Assembly: GCA_964585385.1 (NCBI GenBank)
Contig: CAZPDP010000011.1
Coordinates: 1 to 64,000 of the forward strand
Source: JAGXLC01 sp964585385
GTDB lineage: Bacteria; Bacteroidota; Bacteroidia; Bacteroidales; UBA12077
Direction: 5' to 3'
Length of the DNA stretch: 64,000 nucleotides
The notes beneath the pieces are model-generated. The model was not told the origin of the DNA. It ran no database searches and was given only the letters and a program-made list of their open reading frames with translations. Both the position numbers and the translations under genes were made by a program. This document shows, in pieces, positions 54,085-62,864 of this stretch; the first letter of the stretch is position 1, and every line of letters begins with the position of its first letter.

Positions 54085-55182
54085 TTATTTTACTTCGTAC
54101 TTCTTGTCAGCCACCAGGTTTACCAATCTGAAGGCCCTTTTTCTGAGTCCGAATACTGCCCGTTGATTGGACAGAACGATCACATCTATATTTTCGGCGG
54201 GAAGTTTTAAAACAATATGGGTATTGCCATATCCAATACCTCCCTGGTAAAGAAATTTTCTTCCTTTGTTAAAAGCCTTTCTCCAACCATAACCATAAAA
54301 TTCCTTTGCTCCCCTTATGAAATTTAAGCGTTTAGCATGACTTAATGTGTTACTTTTCAGTATTTTTCCTGTATCCCAGCTTGCCATCCATTTTTTCATA
54401 TCTTCAAGGGTAGAATAAATACCTGTTACACCCCGCAGATATTCCTTACTCATTTCCTCTTCTACTTTTTCATAATCAGACTCTTCAGCAGACCCGACAT
54501 TTTGGTATCCCCGGGCCTTATTTTTTATCTTATAAAACCAACCTCCTTTGTAGACTTCTGAATCCTGCATATTTAAGGGTTCAAAGATTTGGGATGTAAT
54601 AAAATTCCTGTAATTCTCTCCGGATACTTTTTCAATGATTAAAGTAAGTAATGCATAATTGGCCGGGTTGTTAGCAGCCCGTGCACCTGTCTTAAAAGCC
54701 AGTTTTTCATGCCGGTTCAGAAAATCTATAACATCTTCAGTTACAGAAATATCTTTTTTTCCTTCAGCCATATTAAGATAAGGCAAACCTGAAACATCCC
54801 GGAGAAGTTCATCAATCGTTATCTCTTTGGCATAGTCAGGCATTCCTTTTATATGACTGCTAACTTTTTCCTTATAATTCAGCTTACCCTGATCTTTCAA
54901 AATTAAAATACCGGTAGCTGTAAACTGCTGGGTCAGAGAACCCAGGTTAAATTTTGTTGAAGAACTTACAGGTGTTTTCTCTTCCAGGTTGGCATAACCA
55001 TAATTTTCCTGGATAACGGTTTCTTTTCCTTTCACCAGTACAATACTGAAGCCGGGAGATTGTTCTTCAAGATAATTCCTGAAAATCTTTCGTGCTTTAA
55101 TGCTTAAACTATCCTGAGAATAAGATAAAGTAACAGAAATAAAAAAGATTAGCAGACCGGCCAGTATATTTTTCAAACGCAT
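54085..55182 (-). CDS. class C beta-lactamase-fold protein with lost catalytic motifs
   Basis: A 365-residue protein with a signal peptide (about 1-22, ending SYSQ) and the fold of class C beta-lactamase/serine hydrolases, recognised from GSLTQQFTATGILIL, LLRDVSGLPY and NYALLTLIIEKVSG. All three catalytic motifs are altered: SxxK reads S82-L-T-Q85, the YxN position reads N171-x-P173, and the HxG/KxG position reads YQGG. The nucleophile serine remains. I infer a non-catalytic binding protein or one with a changed mechanism. The gene itself is intact, so it is not a plain pseudogene. Confidence 0.85.
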   Translation of the reverse strand: MRLKNILAGLLIFFISVTLSYSQDSLSIKARKIFRNYLEEQSPGFSIVLVKGKETVIQENYGYANLEEKTPVSSSTKFNLGSLTQQFTATGILILKDQGKLNYKEKVSSHIKGMPDYAKEITIDELLRDVSGLPYLNMAEGKKDISVTEDVIDFLNRHEKLAFKTGARAANNPANYALLTLIIEKVSGENYRNFITSQIFEPLNMQDSEVYKGGWFYKIKNKARGYQNVGSAEESDYEKVEEEMSKEYLRGVTGIYSTLEDMKKWMASWDTGKILKSNTLSHAKRLNFIRGAKEFYGYGWRKAFNKGRKFLYQGGIGYGNTHIVLKLPAENIDVIVLSNQRAVFGLRKRAFRLVNLVADKKYEVK

Positions 55183-55215
55183 AAAAAAATCTTTAATGGT
55201 ATGAATTAAAAAATC

Positions 55216-56556
55216 CTATTTATGTCTTCCACAGTAAGTTTCAATCATTTCTTGTGCAGGCTCATAGCCATACTCGAGTGCTTTTTTAAAGTCAGCACAA
55301 CCTTCAGGAAATTTATTCAGGTTGATTTTTGAAATGCCTCTGTTATAGAATGCCTGGGCATAAGTGCTGTCTAACTGAATAGCCTGGTTATAATCCTCAA
55401 TAGCCTCTTCATGATTATTGAGAACTCCCTTTGAAACACCGCGGTAATAAAATGCCTGCTTGTAAGCGGAATCCAGTCCGATAGCTTTTGAGAACATATC
55501 AATGGATTGCTGAATATCATTCAGATTCGCCTTAGTCAGTCCTAACAAATAATATGCTCTTTCGTGTTTCGGAACCAGCTCAATCGTCTTTTGAAGGTAT
55601 CTTTCAGCTTCATCAAAAGCACCCAGATGCATTTTTGCAAGTCCCAGATTGAACAATACTTTCTCATTTTCAGGTTCTTTTTTAAGCACTTTAGAAAAGT
55701 CGGTTACCGATTTTCGATATTGCCTGGTTTGAGCATAAGAATGGCCCCTGTAATACAGAGCATCACGGTGCTCCTGTTCGGATTTGAGAACATTGGAAAA
55801 ATCCGGTATAGCTTTCTCATACTGCTGAAGTAAAAAATAAAGGTATCCTCTCTGATAATAGAGTTGCTTACTACCTCCTGTCATTTCAATCAGTTTGGTA
55901 TAATCATCGATTGCACCTTTATAATCGTTAATTGCTGAACGGGCGTTCACCCTTTGCTGATATACACTCTGGTTATCCATACCCAGTTGTAATGCCTTCG
56001 AATAATCATCTACAGCTTTTTGTTGCTGATCTAATGCTTTATAAGCTGCTCCCCGTTTAAAATAAGCATCTGCAAACGAACTGTCAATGCGGATAACTTC
56101 TGAAAAGTCGTGTATAGCAGACTCATATTCTTTTTGGGAAAGATTAATAAGTCCCTTATGGTAATGAGCGGGTTTAAAGTCTTTATTCAGATTCAATGCC
56201 TTAACAAAATCTTCTTTCGCTTTTTTTGTATCCCCTAATTCCCTGTATGACAAACCCCTGTAAAAATAAATATGATGTGATGCAGTATCCAGGGTGATGG
56301 CTTTTGAATAATTATCAATTGCTTCCTGGTATTTCCCAAGGGAATCATAGGAAAGACCTCTCCCGACATAGTATGCGGCCTGATCTTCATCAAACCAAAT
56401 AGCCCTGTCATATTTTTCAACAGCCAGCGTAAATTGTGAAGAATCGTAATACATTTGTGCTTTCTCATAAGCCATTTCACCAAATTTTGGCTTTAACAGA
56501 AAAAAAGCTATAATTAATACAATAAGAAAGGCAATAGGATAAATCCACTTTTTCAT
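55216..56556 (-). CDS. TPR-repeat protein with N-terminal membrane anchor
   Basis: A 446-residue protein with one N-terminal hydrophobic segment (about 5-21, basic start) and then some eleven tandem TPR units of 34 residues to the end. Typical units read AIDDYTKLIEMTG and AFYNRGISKINLN. It should be anchored in the inner membrane with the repeats in the periplasm. Partner and role are unknown. It lies 33 nt upstream of the hydrolase-like gene on the same strand; co-transcription is likely. Confidence 0.88.
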   Translation of the reverse strand: MKKWIYPIAFLIVLIIAFFLLKPKFGEMAYEKAQMYYDSSQFTLAVEKYDRAIWFDEDQAAYYVGRGLSYDSLGKYQEAIDNYSKAITLDTASHHIYFYRGLSYRELGDTKKAKEDFVKALNLNKDFKPAHYHKGLINLSQKEYESAIHDFSEVIRIDSSFADAYFKRGAAYKALDQQQKAVDDYSKALQLGMDNQSVYQQRVNARSAINDYKGAIDDYTKLIEMTGGSKQLYYQRGYLYFLLQQYEKAIPDFSNVLKSEQEHRDALYYRGHSYAQTRQYRKSVTDFSKVLKKEPENEKVLFNLGLAKMHLGAFDEAERYLQKTIELVPKHERAYYLLGLTKANLNDIQQSIDMFSKAIGLDSAYKQAFYYRGVSKGVLNNHEEAIEDYNQAIQLDSTYAQAFYNRGISKINLNKFPEGCADFKKALEYGYEPAQEMIETYCGRHK

Positions 56557-56838
56557 AGCATAAAATTTTATGAATAATGCAGGTTAGTTATACCAACCAT
56601 GCCAAAGATAAAGAATTAATAAACAAATTGAAACCTGCCTTATACATTTTATCAAGTATTGAGAAACACTAATCAAAATGTACTATACAAAAAAAGATCT
56701 ACAGAGAAAGGACATCCGCAGAATAATGGGTATTGAAAAAAAAAAATAAACAAGTAACCTTATAATTTTAAACTTTTTTTAATCTTTACTGTTATTCAAT
56801 AAATTTGATAAAATAGGATGAATTATTCAAATAATTTT

Positions 56839-56846
56839 TATATTTG
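56839..56846 (+). promoter_or_regulatory. candidate -7 box of the trp operon
   Basis: TATATTTG matches TAnnTTTG and lies 19 nt before the first leader ATG. The spacing and the sequence equal those upstream of the solitary trpB leader. A TTTG at 56804-56807 is too far (31 bp) to be an ordinary -33 box. The rest of the 585-bp region between the TPR gene and trpE, apart from the leaders below, shows only AT-rich sequence. Confidence 0.5.
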
Positions 56847-56865
56847 TACCCATTAAAGAAACCAA

Positions 56866-56922
56866 ATGAAACCCGATACAATTAAAATATGGTGGCAGCT
56901 ATTTTTCACGCAAACATCGTGA
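56866..56922 (+). CDS. trpL: first trp leader peptide (18 residues, WW)
   Basis: The peptide MKPDTIKIWWQLFFTQTS has two adjacent TGG codons at 56890-56895 and stops with TGA at 56920-56922. Region 1 (TCACG, 56906-56910) can pair with region 2 (56915-56923). Region 2 pairs perfectly over nine bases with region 3 (56961-56969), which contains the 3' arm of the terminator. The stop codon lies in region 2, so a ribosome that finishes the peptide blocks the antiterminator. Stalling at the Trp codons covers region 1 and frees region 2. Confidence 0.9.
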   Translation: MKPDTIKIWWQLFFTQTS

Positions 56923-56950
56923 GGAAAGATAGCTGTGTAAGAAATTAAAA

Positions 56951-56978
56951 GCTCATCGTACTCACGATGGGCTTTTTT
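56951..56978 (+). terminator. first trp attenuator terminator
   Basis: GCTCATCGT (56951-56959) and ACGATGGGC (56964-56972) form a nine-base stem with one G-U pair and a four-base loop, followed by six T. The 3' arm is shared with the antiterminator strand CTCACGATG. Confidence 0.88.
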
Positions 56979-57000
56979 CATTTTATAAAAACTTTAAACT

Positions 57001-57060
57001 ATGAATGCATTAAGAAACAACTATTGGTGGTGGTCCAAATTCTGCACAAAAACATTGTGA
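57001..57060 (+). CDS. trpL: second trp leader peptide (19 residues, WWW)
   Basis: The peptide MNALRNNYWWWSKFCTKTL has three adjacent TGG codons at 57025-57033 and ends with TGA at 57058-57060. Region 1 (CACAA, 57045-57049) pairs with TTGTG (57055-57059). Region 2 (57053-57061) pairs over nine bases, one of them G-U, with CTCACGATG at 57102-57110. Again the stop codon lies in region 2. The unit repeats the design of the first leader 79 nt downstream of it, and the terminator sequence is nearly identical, so it probably arose by tandem duplication. Confidence 0.9.
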   Translation: MNALRNNYWWWSKFCTKTL

Positions 57061-57089
57061 GATAAAAGGCCCATAGTATCTAAAATCCA

Positions 57090-57120
57090 AAGCCCATCGC
57101 TCTCACGATGGGCTTTTTTT
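57090..57120 (+). terminator. second trp attenuator terminator
   Basis: AAGCCCATCG (57090-57099) and CGATGGGCTT (57106-57115) pair perfectly and are followed by seven T in all. It is stronger than the first terminator, which has a G-U pair. The trpE start is 21 nt further on. Confidence 0.9.
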
Positions 57121-57141
57121 GTACCAAAAAATTTTTAAACC

Positions 57142-58536
57142 ATGACAAAAATCCAAACACACACAAAAACAATGCTGGCCGATATAACCACTCCTGTCAG
57201 CATCTACCTGAAGCTCAGGGATGAATTTCCAAACTCTGTTTTGCTTGAAAGTTCGGACATACATCACCTGGAGAACCGAAACTCTTACATATGCCTGGAG
57301 CCAAGGGCTGATTTTATTGTGAAAGACAACCAGATAATTCAGAAAACTCCTGAAGAAAAGGAGGAAGTTACATCAATAAATGAACGGGAACAGGTGGAAC
57401 AATCTCTTCAATCCTTTATCCAGTCATTTCAATTCTCCGGTAATGGCAATAACCTCAACGGTTTTTTTGGTTATATGGGATTTGAAGCCGTTCAATTCTT
57501 TGATAAAATCTCCTTCAATCCTGAAAAACCCAAGAATGATTTGCCCGTTATTCGTTACCACCTCTACAAATACATTATCTCCATCAATCACTTTAAAGAC
57601 CAGCTAACCATAACCGAAAACCTCCTTCCGGGTGAAGATAGTGAGCTAGACAGGCTGAGCTTTCTTATTAAAAACAAACCCCTTTCGCATTACCCGTTTC
57701 AGCAGAACGGAGCAGAAAAAGCCAGCTTATCGGGTAATGAATTCAAATCGATGGTTTCAAAGGCAAAAGACCATTGCCGACGAGGAGATGTCTATCAACT
57801 GGTTCTATCGCGTAGGTTTTCAAAACCATTTAAAGGGGACGAACTCAACGTTTACCGGGCGCTCAGAAGCGTGAACCCCTCTCCTTACCTCTTCTATTTT
57901 GATTACGGGGACTACAAAATATTTGGATCCTCACCCGAAATGCAGCTCAGAACCCAGGAAGACAAAGCTACAATCAACCCTATTGCAGGTACATTCAGGA
58001 GAACAGGCAACGATGCAGAGGATGAAAAACTGGCTTCAAAGCTGTTACAGGACAGAAAAGAAAACGCTGAACACGTCATGCTGGTAGATCTGGCCCGGAA
58101 CGACCTGAGCAAAAACGCTACCAATGTAAAGATCACAAAAATGAAAGAAATCCAGTTCTATTCTCATGTTATTCATATCGTCTCAAGGGTTGAAGGCAAA
58201 CTGCAAAATGGCGTTTCACCCCTTAAAATCCTGGGCGATACTTTCCCTGCCGGAACACTGACAGGGGCTCCTAAAAATAAAGCGCTCCAGTTAATTGACC
58301 AGTATGAACCCACTCAACGTGGTTTTTATGGCGGTTGCATTGGATTTATTGGTATCCATGGAGAAACCAACCACGCCATCACTATACGGTCATTCCTAAG
58401 TATGAAAAACACACTTTATTACCAGGCTGGAGCTGGTATTACCAATGAATCCGAGGAAGAGAAGGAGTTGGAAGAAGTTGACAATAAACTGGAAGCCCTC
58501 CGGAATGCCATCGAAATTGCAAGTAAAAACCTATAA
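57142..58536 (+). CDS. trpE: anthranilate synthase component I
   Basis: Makes anthranilate from chorismate with TrpG. The 464-residue protein has the tryptophan-binding LLESSD sequence at about 32-37, so feedback inhibition is expected, and the catalytic block NPIAGTFRRTGNDAEDEKLASK, VMLVDLARNDLS and DTFPAGTLTGAPK. PIAGT rather than PIKGT separates it from PabB. First structural gene after the double attenuator; trpG follows 10 nt later. Confidence 0.96.
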   Translation: MTKIQTHTKTMLADITTPVSIYLKLRDEFPNSVLLESSDIHHLENRNSYICLEPRADFIVKDNQIIQKTPEEKEEVTSINEREQVEQSLQSFIQSFQFSGNGNNLNGFFGYMGFEAVQFFDKISFNPEKPKNDLPVIRYHLYKYIISINHFKDQLTITENLLPGEDSELDRLSFLIKNKPLSHYPFQQNGAEKASLSGNEFKSMVSKAKDHCRRGDVYQLVLSRRFSKPFKGDELNVYRALRSVNPSPYLFYFDYGDYKIFGSSPEMQLRTQEDKATINPIAGTFRRTGNDAEDEKLASKLLQDRKENAEHVMLVDLARNDLSKNATNVKITKMKEIQFYSHVIHIVSRVEGKLQNGVSPLKILGDTFPAGTLTGAPKNKALQLIDQYEPTQRGFYGGCIGFIGIHGETNHAITIRSFLSMKNTLYYQAGAGITNESEEEKELEEVDNKLEALRNAIEIASKNL

Positions 58537-58546
58537 ATAAACAACT

Positions 58547-59197
58547 ATGAAAATACTGGTATTAGATAATTATGATTCATTCACTTATAACCTGGTTCAC
58601 ATACTCCGTCAAATCACAGGGAATACGGTTCAGGTTGCAAGGAACGATGAGATAAGCCTTGAAGAAATTTCTGTGTATGATAAGATTCTTCTTTCTCCGG
58701 GACCAGGAATACCGGATGAAGCAGGAATTATGAAAACGCTGATTAAAAAATATGCTTCAAGCAAAAGTATCTTAGGCGTATGCCTTGGTATGCAGGGAAT
58801 TGCTGAAGTATTCAACAGCAAAATCTATAACATGCATAAGGTTTATCATGGCATTGAATCTGAGATTTCGATAGTAAAACCGGATGATACGCTTTTTATG
58901 AATCTTCCAGACACCCTGCCGGTCGGCAGATACCATTCCTGGGCAGTGGAGCCTGATTCCCTTTTAGATGAGCTGGAAGTCACAGCGGTAGACAAGTACG
59001 GCATACCTATGGCTATCAGACATCATGATTTTGATGTAAAAGGAGTCCAGTTTCATCCGGAATCTGTAATGACGCCCCATGGAAAAAAAATGCTTATGAA
59101 TTGGATGCAGGCTGAGGACCAGGAAATAGTTCTGCCCCAGACCGACAATTCAAAATACAGCATTAAGAATTTGATCAAGGGCCATCTATTTTGTTGA
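58547..59197 (+). CDS. trpG: anthranilate synthase component II (glutamine amidotransferase)
   Basis: Class I glutamine amidotransferase supplying ammonia to TrpE. The 216-residue protein has the nucleophile cysteine in LGVCLGMQ and the histidine-glutamate pair in GVQFHPESV. It starts with LDNYDSFTYNL, typical of TrpG/PabA. Since no separate pabA lies nearby, it might also serve PabB, as in some other bacteria, but that is inference. A C-terminal extension of about 25 residues is present. Confidence 0.94.
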   Translation: MKILVLDNYDSFTYNLVHILRQITGNTVQVARNDEISLEEISVYDKILLSPGPGIPDEAGIMKTLIKKYASSKSILGVCLGMQGIAEVFNSKIYNMHKVYHGIESEISIVKPDDTLFMNLPDTLPVGRYHSWAVEPDSLLDELEVTAVDKYGIPMAIRHHDFDVKGVQFHPESVMTPHGKKMLMNWMQAEDQEIVLPQTDNSKYSIKNLIKGHLFC

Positions 59198-59215
59198 ATC
59201 TAAAGTGCTCAAAAA

Positions 59216-60211
59216 ATGAAACAAGTATTAGAAGATTTATACAGGCAACGATATCTAACCAAAGAAGAATCCAAAGATATTCTAAAAAACTTTGCCAGCG
59301 GGTTATACAACCTGTCTCAAATGGCTTCTTTTCTTACGGTATTCCAGATGAGAAATATCACGGTTGAAGAAATGAACGGTTTCAGGGAAGCCATGCTGGA
59401 ATTGTGTATTCCTGTTGATTTTGACGGACACAACACCGTCGATATGGCAGGAACGGGCGGGGACGGAAAGGATACTTTTAATATCTCCACACTGGCCTCA
59501 TTCATAGTGGCAGGAGCAGGCGCCAAAGTTATCAAGCATGGCAATTACGGGGTCTCTTCATCATGTGGATCATCCAATGTTCTGGAATACCTGGGTTATA
59601 CATTTTCAAATAACCCGGATAAACTCAGGAAAGAACTGGATAAAACAGGATTCTGCTTTTTGCACGCCCCGCTTTTTCATCCTGCTATGAAGAATGTGGC
59701 TCCTGTAAGAAAAGACCTGGGAGTAAAAACCTTTTTCAATATGCTGGGACCCCTGGTTAATCCGGGAAATCCTAAAAACCAGCTAATTGGCGTATTCAGT
59801 CATGAAGTTGCCCGTTTGTACAATTACATCTATCAGAACCTGGATAAAAATTATTCAATCATCCACAGCATGGATGGATACGATGAGATTTCACTCACTG
59901 GAGATACCAGGCTGGAATCTATGGAAGGGAGCTATATGTTGAAACCCGAAGATTTGGGCTTTGAAAAGCAAGAACCAGAAGGAATAAGGGGCGGCAACGA
60001 TGTTCCTTCCTCTGCTAAAATATTCATCAATATTCTTGAAGGTAAAGGTACTGAAGCTCAAAACCAGGTAGCGCTTGCAAATGCTGCTGTTGCACTGAAA
60101 ACGGTTTTCCCGGAAAAAAACCTGGAAGAAACCCTGGAAATGGCGAAAAACTCTCTTCACGGAAAAAAAGCCCTGAAAGTTCTAAACCAGTTAATGGAGA
60201 TGCAGGTATGA
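59216..60211 (+). CDS. trpD: anthranilate phosphoribosyltransferase
   Basis: Joins anthranilate to PRPP. The 331-residue enzyme has the PRPP-binding GTGGDGKDTFNIST, the anthranilate-site HGNYGVSSSCGSSNVLEYLG and the LGPLVNPG block. It overlaps trpC by 4 nt (ATGA), so translation is coupled. Confidence 0.95.
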   Translation: MKQVLEDLYRQRYLTKEESKDILKNFASGLYNLSQMASFLTVFQMRNITVEEMNGFREAMLELCIPVDFDGHNTVDMAGTGGDGKDTFNISTLASFIVAGAGAKVIKHGNYGVSSSCGSSNVLEYLGYTFSNNPDKLRKELDKTGFCFLHAPLFHPAMKNVAPVRKDLGVKTFFNMLGPLVNPGNPKNQLIGVFSHEVARLYNYIYQNLDKNYSIIHSMDGYDEISLTGDTRLESMEGSYMLKPEDLGFEKQEPEGIRGGNDVPSSAKIFINILEGKGTEAQNQVALANAAVALKTVFPEKNLEETLEMAKNSLHGKKALKVLNQLMEMQV

Positions 60212-61014
60212 GCAATATTCTGGAAAAAATTAGTCAGAAAAAAAGACAAGAAGTATCATTAAGAAAAAAGCATCAGCTAGTGAGCATGCTTGAGAACAGC
60301 GCCTATTATTCCCGGCCTGCATTTTCTCTGTCAAATCATATCAAAAATAGCAAGCATGGAATTATAGCTGAATTCAAACGCAAATCTCCTTCCAGGGGAA
60401 TAATCAATCCAAATGCAGATATCCGAAAAACTACAAAAGGGTATATTGAATCAGGAGCTACCGCATTATCTGTGCTTACAGATGAGTATTTTTTTGGAAG
60501 TTCTTTGGAAAATTTAAGCATTGCAAGGGAGGAAAATGCCATCCCCATTCTACAAAAGGACTTTATACTGGATACATTCCAAATTATGGAAGCCAAAGCT
60601 TACGGGGCTGACGCCATTCTATTAATTGCCAGCATTTTGTCTAAAGAGGAAATTCATAATTTAACCGAATTCGCTGTTTCTCTGGGAATGGAAACCCTAC
60701 TTGAAATTCACAACCGGGAGGAAGTCGAAAAAATTCCGAAACAGGTGCATCTCATAGGAATAAACAACAGGAATCTTCAAAATTTTAATGTGAATCAAGA
60801 AAATGCTCCGGAACTTCTCAAACATATTCCGGGCCATTATCTCAAAATAGCCGAAAGCGGAATAAGCCATCCGGAACAAGCATTTAAATTATTGAATAAT
60901 GGATTTGACGGACTGCTTATCGGGGAAGCTTTTATGAAACATACAAAACCTGATGAAGCATGCAAAAATTTTATAAAGGAATTAGGATCTTTTGAGAAAC
61001 AGAAAAATATATAA
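60208..61014 (+). CDS. trpC: indole-3-glycerol phosphate synthase
   Basis: Closes the indole ring. The 268-residue barrel has IAEFKRKSPSRGII (catalytic lysine), LTDEYFFGSSLENL, LQKDFILDTFQI (second lysine) and GINNRNLQNF with the C-terminal IAESGIS. TrpC and TrpF are separate proteins here, unlike the fused form of enterobacteria. The gene overlaps trpD by 4 nt. Confidence 0.95.
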   Translation: MSNILEKISQKKRQEVSLRKKHQLVSMLENSAYYSRPAFSLSNHIKNSKHGIIAEFKRKSPSRGIINPNADIRKTTKGYIESGATALSVLTDEYFFGSSLENLSIAREENAIPILQKDFILDTFQIMEAKAYGADAILLIASILSKEEIHNLTEFAVSLGMETLLEIHNREEVEKIPKQVHLIGINNRNLQNFNVNQENAPELLKHIPGHYLKIAESGISHPEQAFKLLNNGFDGLLIGEAFMKHTKPDEACKNFIKELGSFEKQKNI

Positions 61015-61036
61015 CGAACCAATCAAAAAAAGGAAA

Positions 61037-61696
61037 ATGAAACTAAAAGTATGTGGACTTACCAATGAAAAAAATATACAGGAGATTATTAAAAATGCTC
61101 ATCCGGATTACCTGGGTTTTCTCTTTTATCCAAACTCTTCCCGTTATGTAATCGGACGCCTGGAGCCGGATGATATATCGAATATCTCTGGAAACATACA
61201 GAAAACGGGAATATTTGTCAACAGCCCGACTAATTGGGTCATGAAACAGGCCGAAAAATATAATCTTTCAGCTCTTCAGTTGCACGGAGAAGAAAGTCCG
61301 GCCTATTGTGAAAAATTGAAATCTGAAGGCTTTGAAATCATCAAAGTGTTCAAAATAAAAGATGAAATGGATTTTTTAAGGATGTCATCCTATCTTTCGG
61401 TTGCTGATTCTTTTCTTTTTGATACAGCCGGGAAATTCAGGGGAGGAAATGGTATAAAATTCAACTGGAATATTCTGAAAAGCTATAAGCATGATATGCC
61501 CTACTTTTTGAGCGGCGGTATCCGGCCCGAAGATGCAAATCCCATAAATACTATTCAGGATCCAAGACTTATCGGGATTGATATAAACAGCGGTTTCGAA
61601 ATTCAGCCGGGAATAAAAGATCCGGCAAAAGTTCAATCATTTAAAAACAAGATAAACAATGAACAGCATGGAAAAGCAGCAATACACCGCAGATAA
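61037..61696 (+). CDS. trpF: phosphoribosylanthranilate isomerase
   Basis: Amadori rearrangement step. I take the ATG at 61037, which gives MKLKVCGLTNEKN with the catalytic cysteine at residue 6; an in-frame ATG at 60992 would overlap trpC and add 15 residues unlike the family. The 219-residue enzyme has LQLHGEE, FLFDTAGKFRGGNG and the phosphate-binding FLSGGIRPED. It overlaps trpB by 38 nt, which is long for an operon overlap. Confidence 0.93.
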   Translation: MKLKVCGLTNEKNIQEIIKNAHPDYLGFLFYPNSSRYVIGRLEPDDISNISGNIQKTGIFVNSPTNWVMKQAEKYNLSALQLHGEESPAYCEKLKSEGFEIIKVFKIKDEMDFLRMSSYLSVADSFLFDTAGKFRGGNGIKFNWNILKSYKHDMPYFLSGGIRPEDANPINTIQDPRLIGIDINSGFEIQPGIKDPAKVQSFKNKINNEQHGKAAIHRR

Positions 61697-62864
61697 AAAC
61701 GGGTATTACGGAGCATACGGCGGGGCTTTTATTCCCGAGTTGTTATATCCGAATATTGAGGAATTGAAAAACAGTTATCTTGAAATTCTTGCAAGCCCTG
61801 ATTTTCAAAAAGAATTTCAAAATCTGCTTAAAGATTATGTGGGCAGACCCAGTCCTTTATATTATGCTAAAAATCTTTCCAGGTATTATAAAAAGCAAGT
61901 TTATCTCAAACGGGAAGATTTAAATCATACCGGCGCTCATAAGATCAACAATACAATAGGACAAATTCTGCTGGCGGACAAACTGGGCAAAGAGCGAATC
62001 ATTGCAGAGACCGGTGCAGGCCAGCATGGAGTAGCCACGGCAACAGTCTGCGCCCTGATGAAAAAAGAGTGCGTCGTTTACATGGGCGAGACCGATATGA
62101 AGAGGCAGGAAAGCAATGTAGTTCAAATGCAGCTGTTGGGTGCAAAGGTCATACCCGTAAAATCAGGGAATATGACCCTAAAGGATGCTACCAATGAAGC
62201 CATAAGAGACTGGATCAACAATCCGGAAAGCCATTACATCATCGGGTCTGTAGTCGGGCCCCACCCTTACCCCGATCTTGTAACCAGATTGCAGTCGGTT
62301 ATTGGAAAAGAGCTACCTGCGCAATTGATGGAGAAAACAGGCCAATCCTACCCGGATCACATTGTAGCCTGCGTTGGTGGAGGCAGTAATGCAGCCGGTA
62401 TTTTTTACCCGTTCTATGATAATCCTGATGTCCGTTTACATGCCGTGGAAGCCTCCGGCAAAGGAATCAACAGCGGTATGACGGCTTCCACTATTAAAAA
62501 AGGAACAGCCGGCATTCTTCATGGAAGCAGAACGCTTGTTATGCAAAACGAAGACGGACAAATTACCGAGCCTTACTCTATTTCAGCCGGCCTGGACTAC
62601 CCGGGTATCGGACCTGCTTATCCGCATCTTTTTGAAACCAGCAGGGTATCCTTTTCAGAAGCAACCGATGATGAAGCCCTGGAAGCAGCTAAAATCTGCA
62701 TGCGGGAAGAAGGTATCTTTCCGGCCCTGGAATCAGCTCATGCCCTGGCTGCGCTCAAAAAGATCGAAACAAAGCCTAATGAGATTCTTGTGCTGAATCT
62801 TTCAGGCAGAGGCAATAAAGATTTGGAAACCTATAAAAAGCATCTTCACAATGAACAGAATTGA
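61659..62864 (+). CDS. trpB: tryptophan synthase beta chain, operon copy
   Basis: A 401-residue TrpB with PLP lysine K95 in HTGAHKINN, catalytic glutamate in AETGAGQHG, the CVGGGSNAAG phosphate loop and ISAGLDYPGIGPAYPHL. A start three codons in (61668) is also possible. It shares a 14-nt overlap with trpA, the usual partner for indole channelling. The second copy at 9622-10833 is divergent in the segment after the phosphate loop. Confidence 0.96.
   Translation: MNSMEKQQYTADKNGYYGAYGGAFIPELLYPNIEELKNSYLEILASPDFQKEFQNLLKDYVGRPSPLYYAKNLSRYYKKQVYLKREDLNHTGAHKINNTIGQILLADKLGKERIIAETGAGQHGVATATVCALMKKECVVYMGETDMKRQESNVVQMQLLGAKVIPVKSGNMTLKDATNEAIRDWINNPESHYIIGSVVGPHPYPDLVTRLQSVIGKELPAQLMEKTGQSYPDHIVACVGGGSNAAGIFYPFYDNPDVRLHAVEASGKGINSGMTASTIKKGTAGILHGSRTLVMQNEDGQITEPYSISAGLDYPGIGPAYPHLFETSRVSFSEATDDEALEAAKICMREEGIFPALESAHALAALKKIETKPNEILVLNLSGRGNKDLETYKKHLHNEQN

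Noticed and set aside
54085..55182. A functional class C beta-lactamase (resistance gene)
   Set aside because: The SxxK lysine, the YxN tyrosine and the third motif are all replaced.
56866..57120. A T-box or TRAP-type regulator in the trp leader
   Set aside because: There is no T-box consensus or specifier loop and no GAG/UAG repeats. Short frames with tandem Trp codons and competing hairpins explain the region fully.
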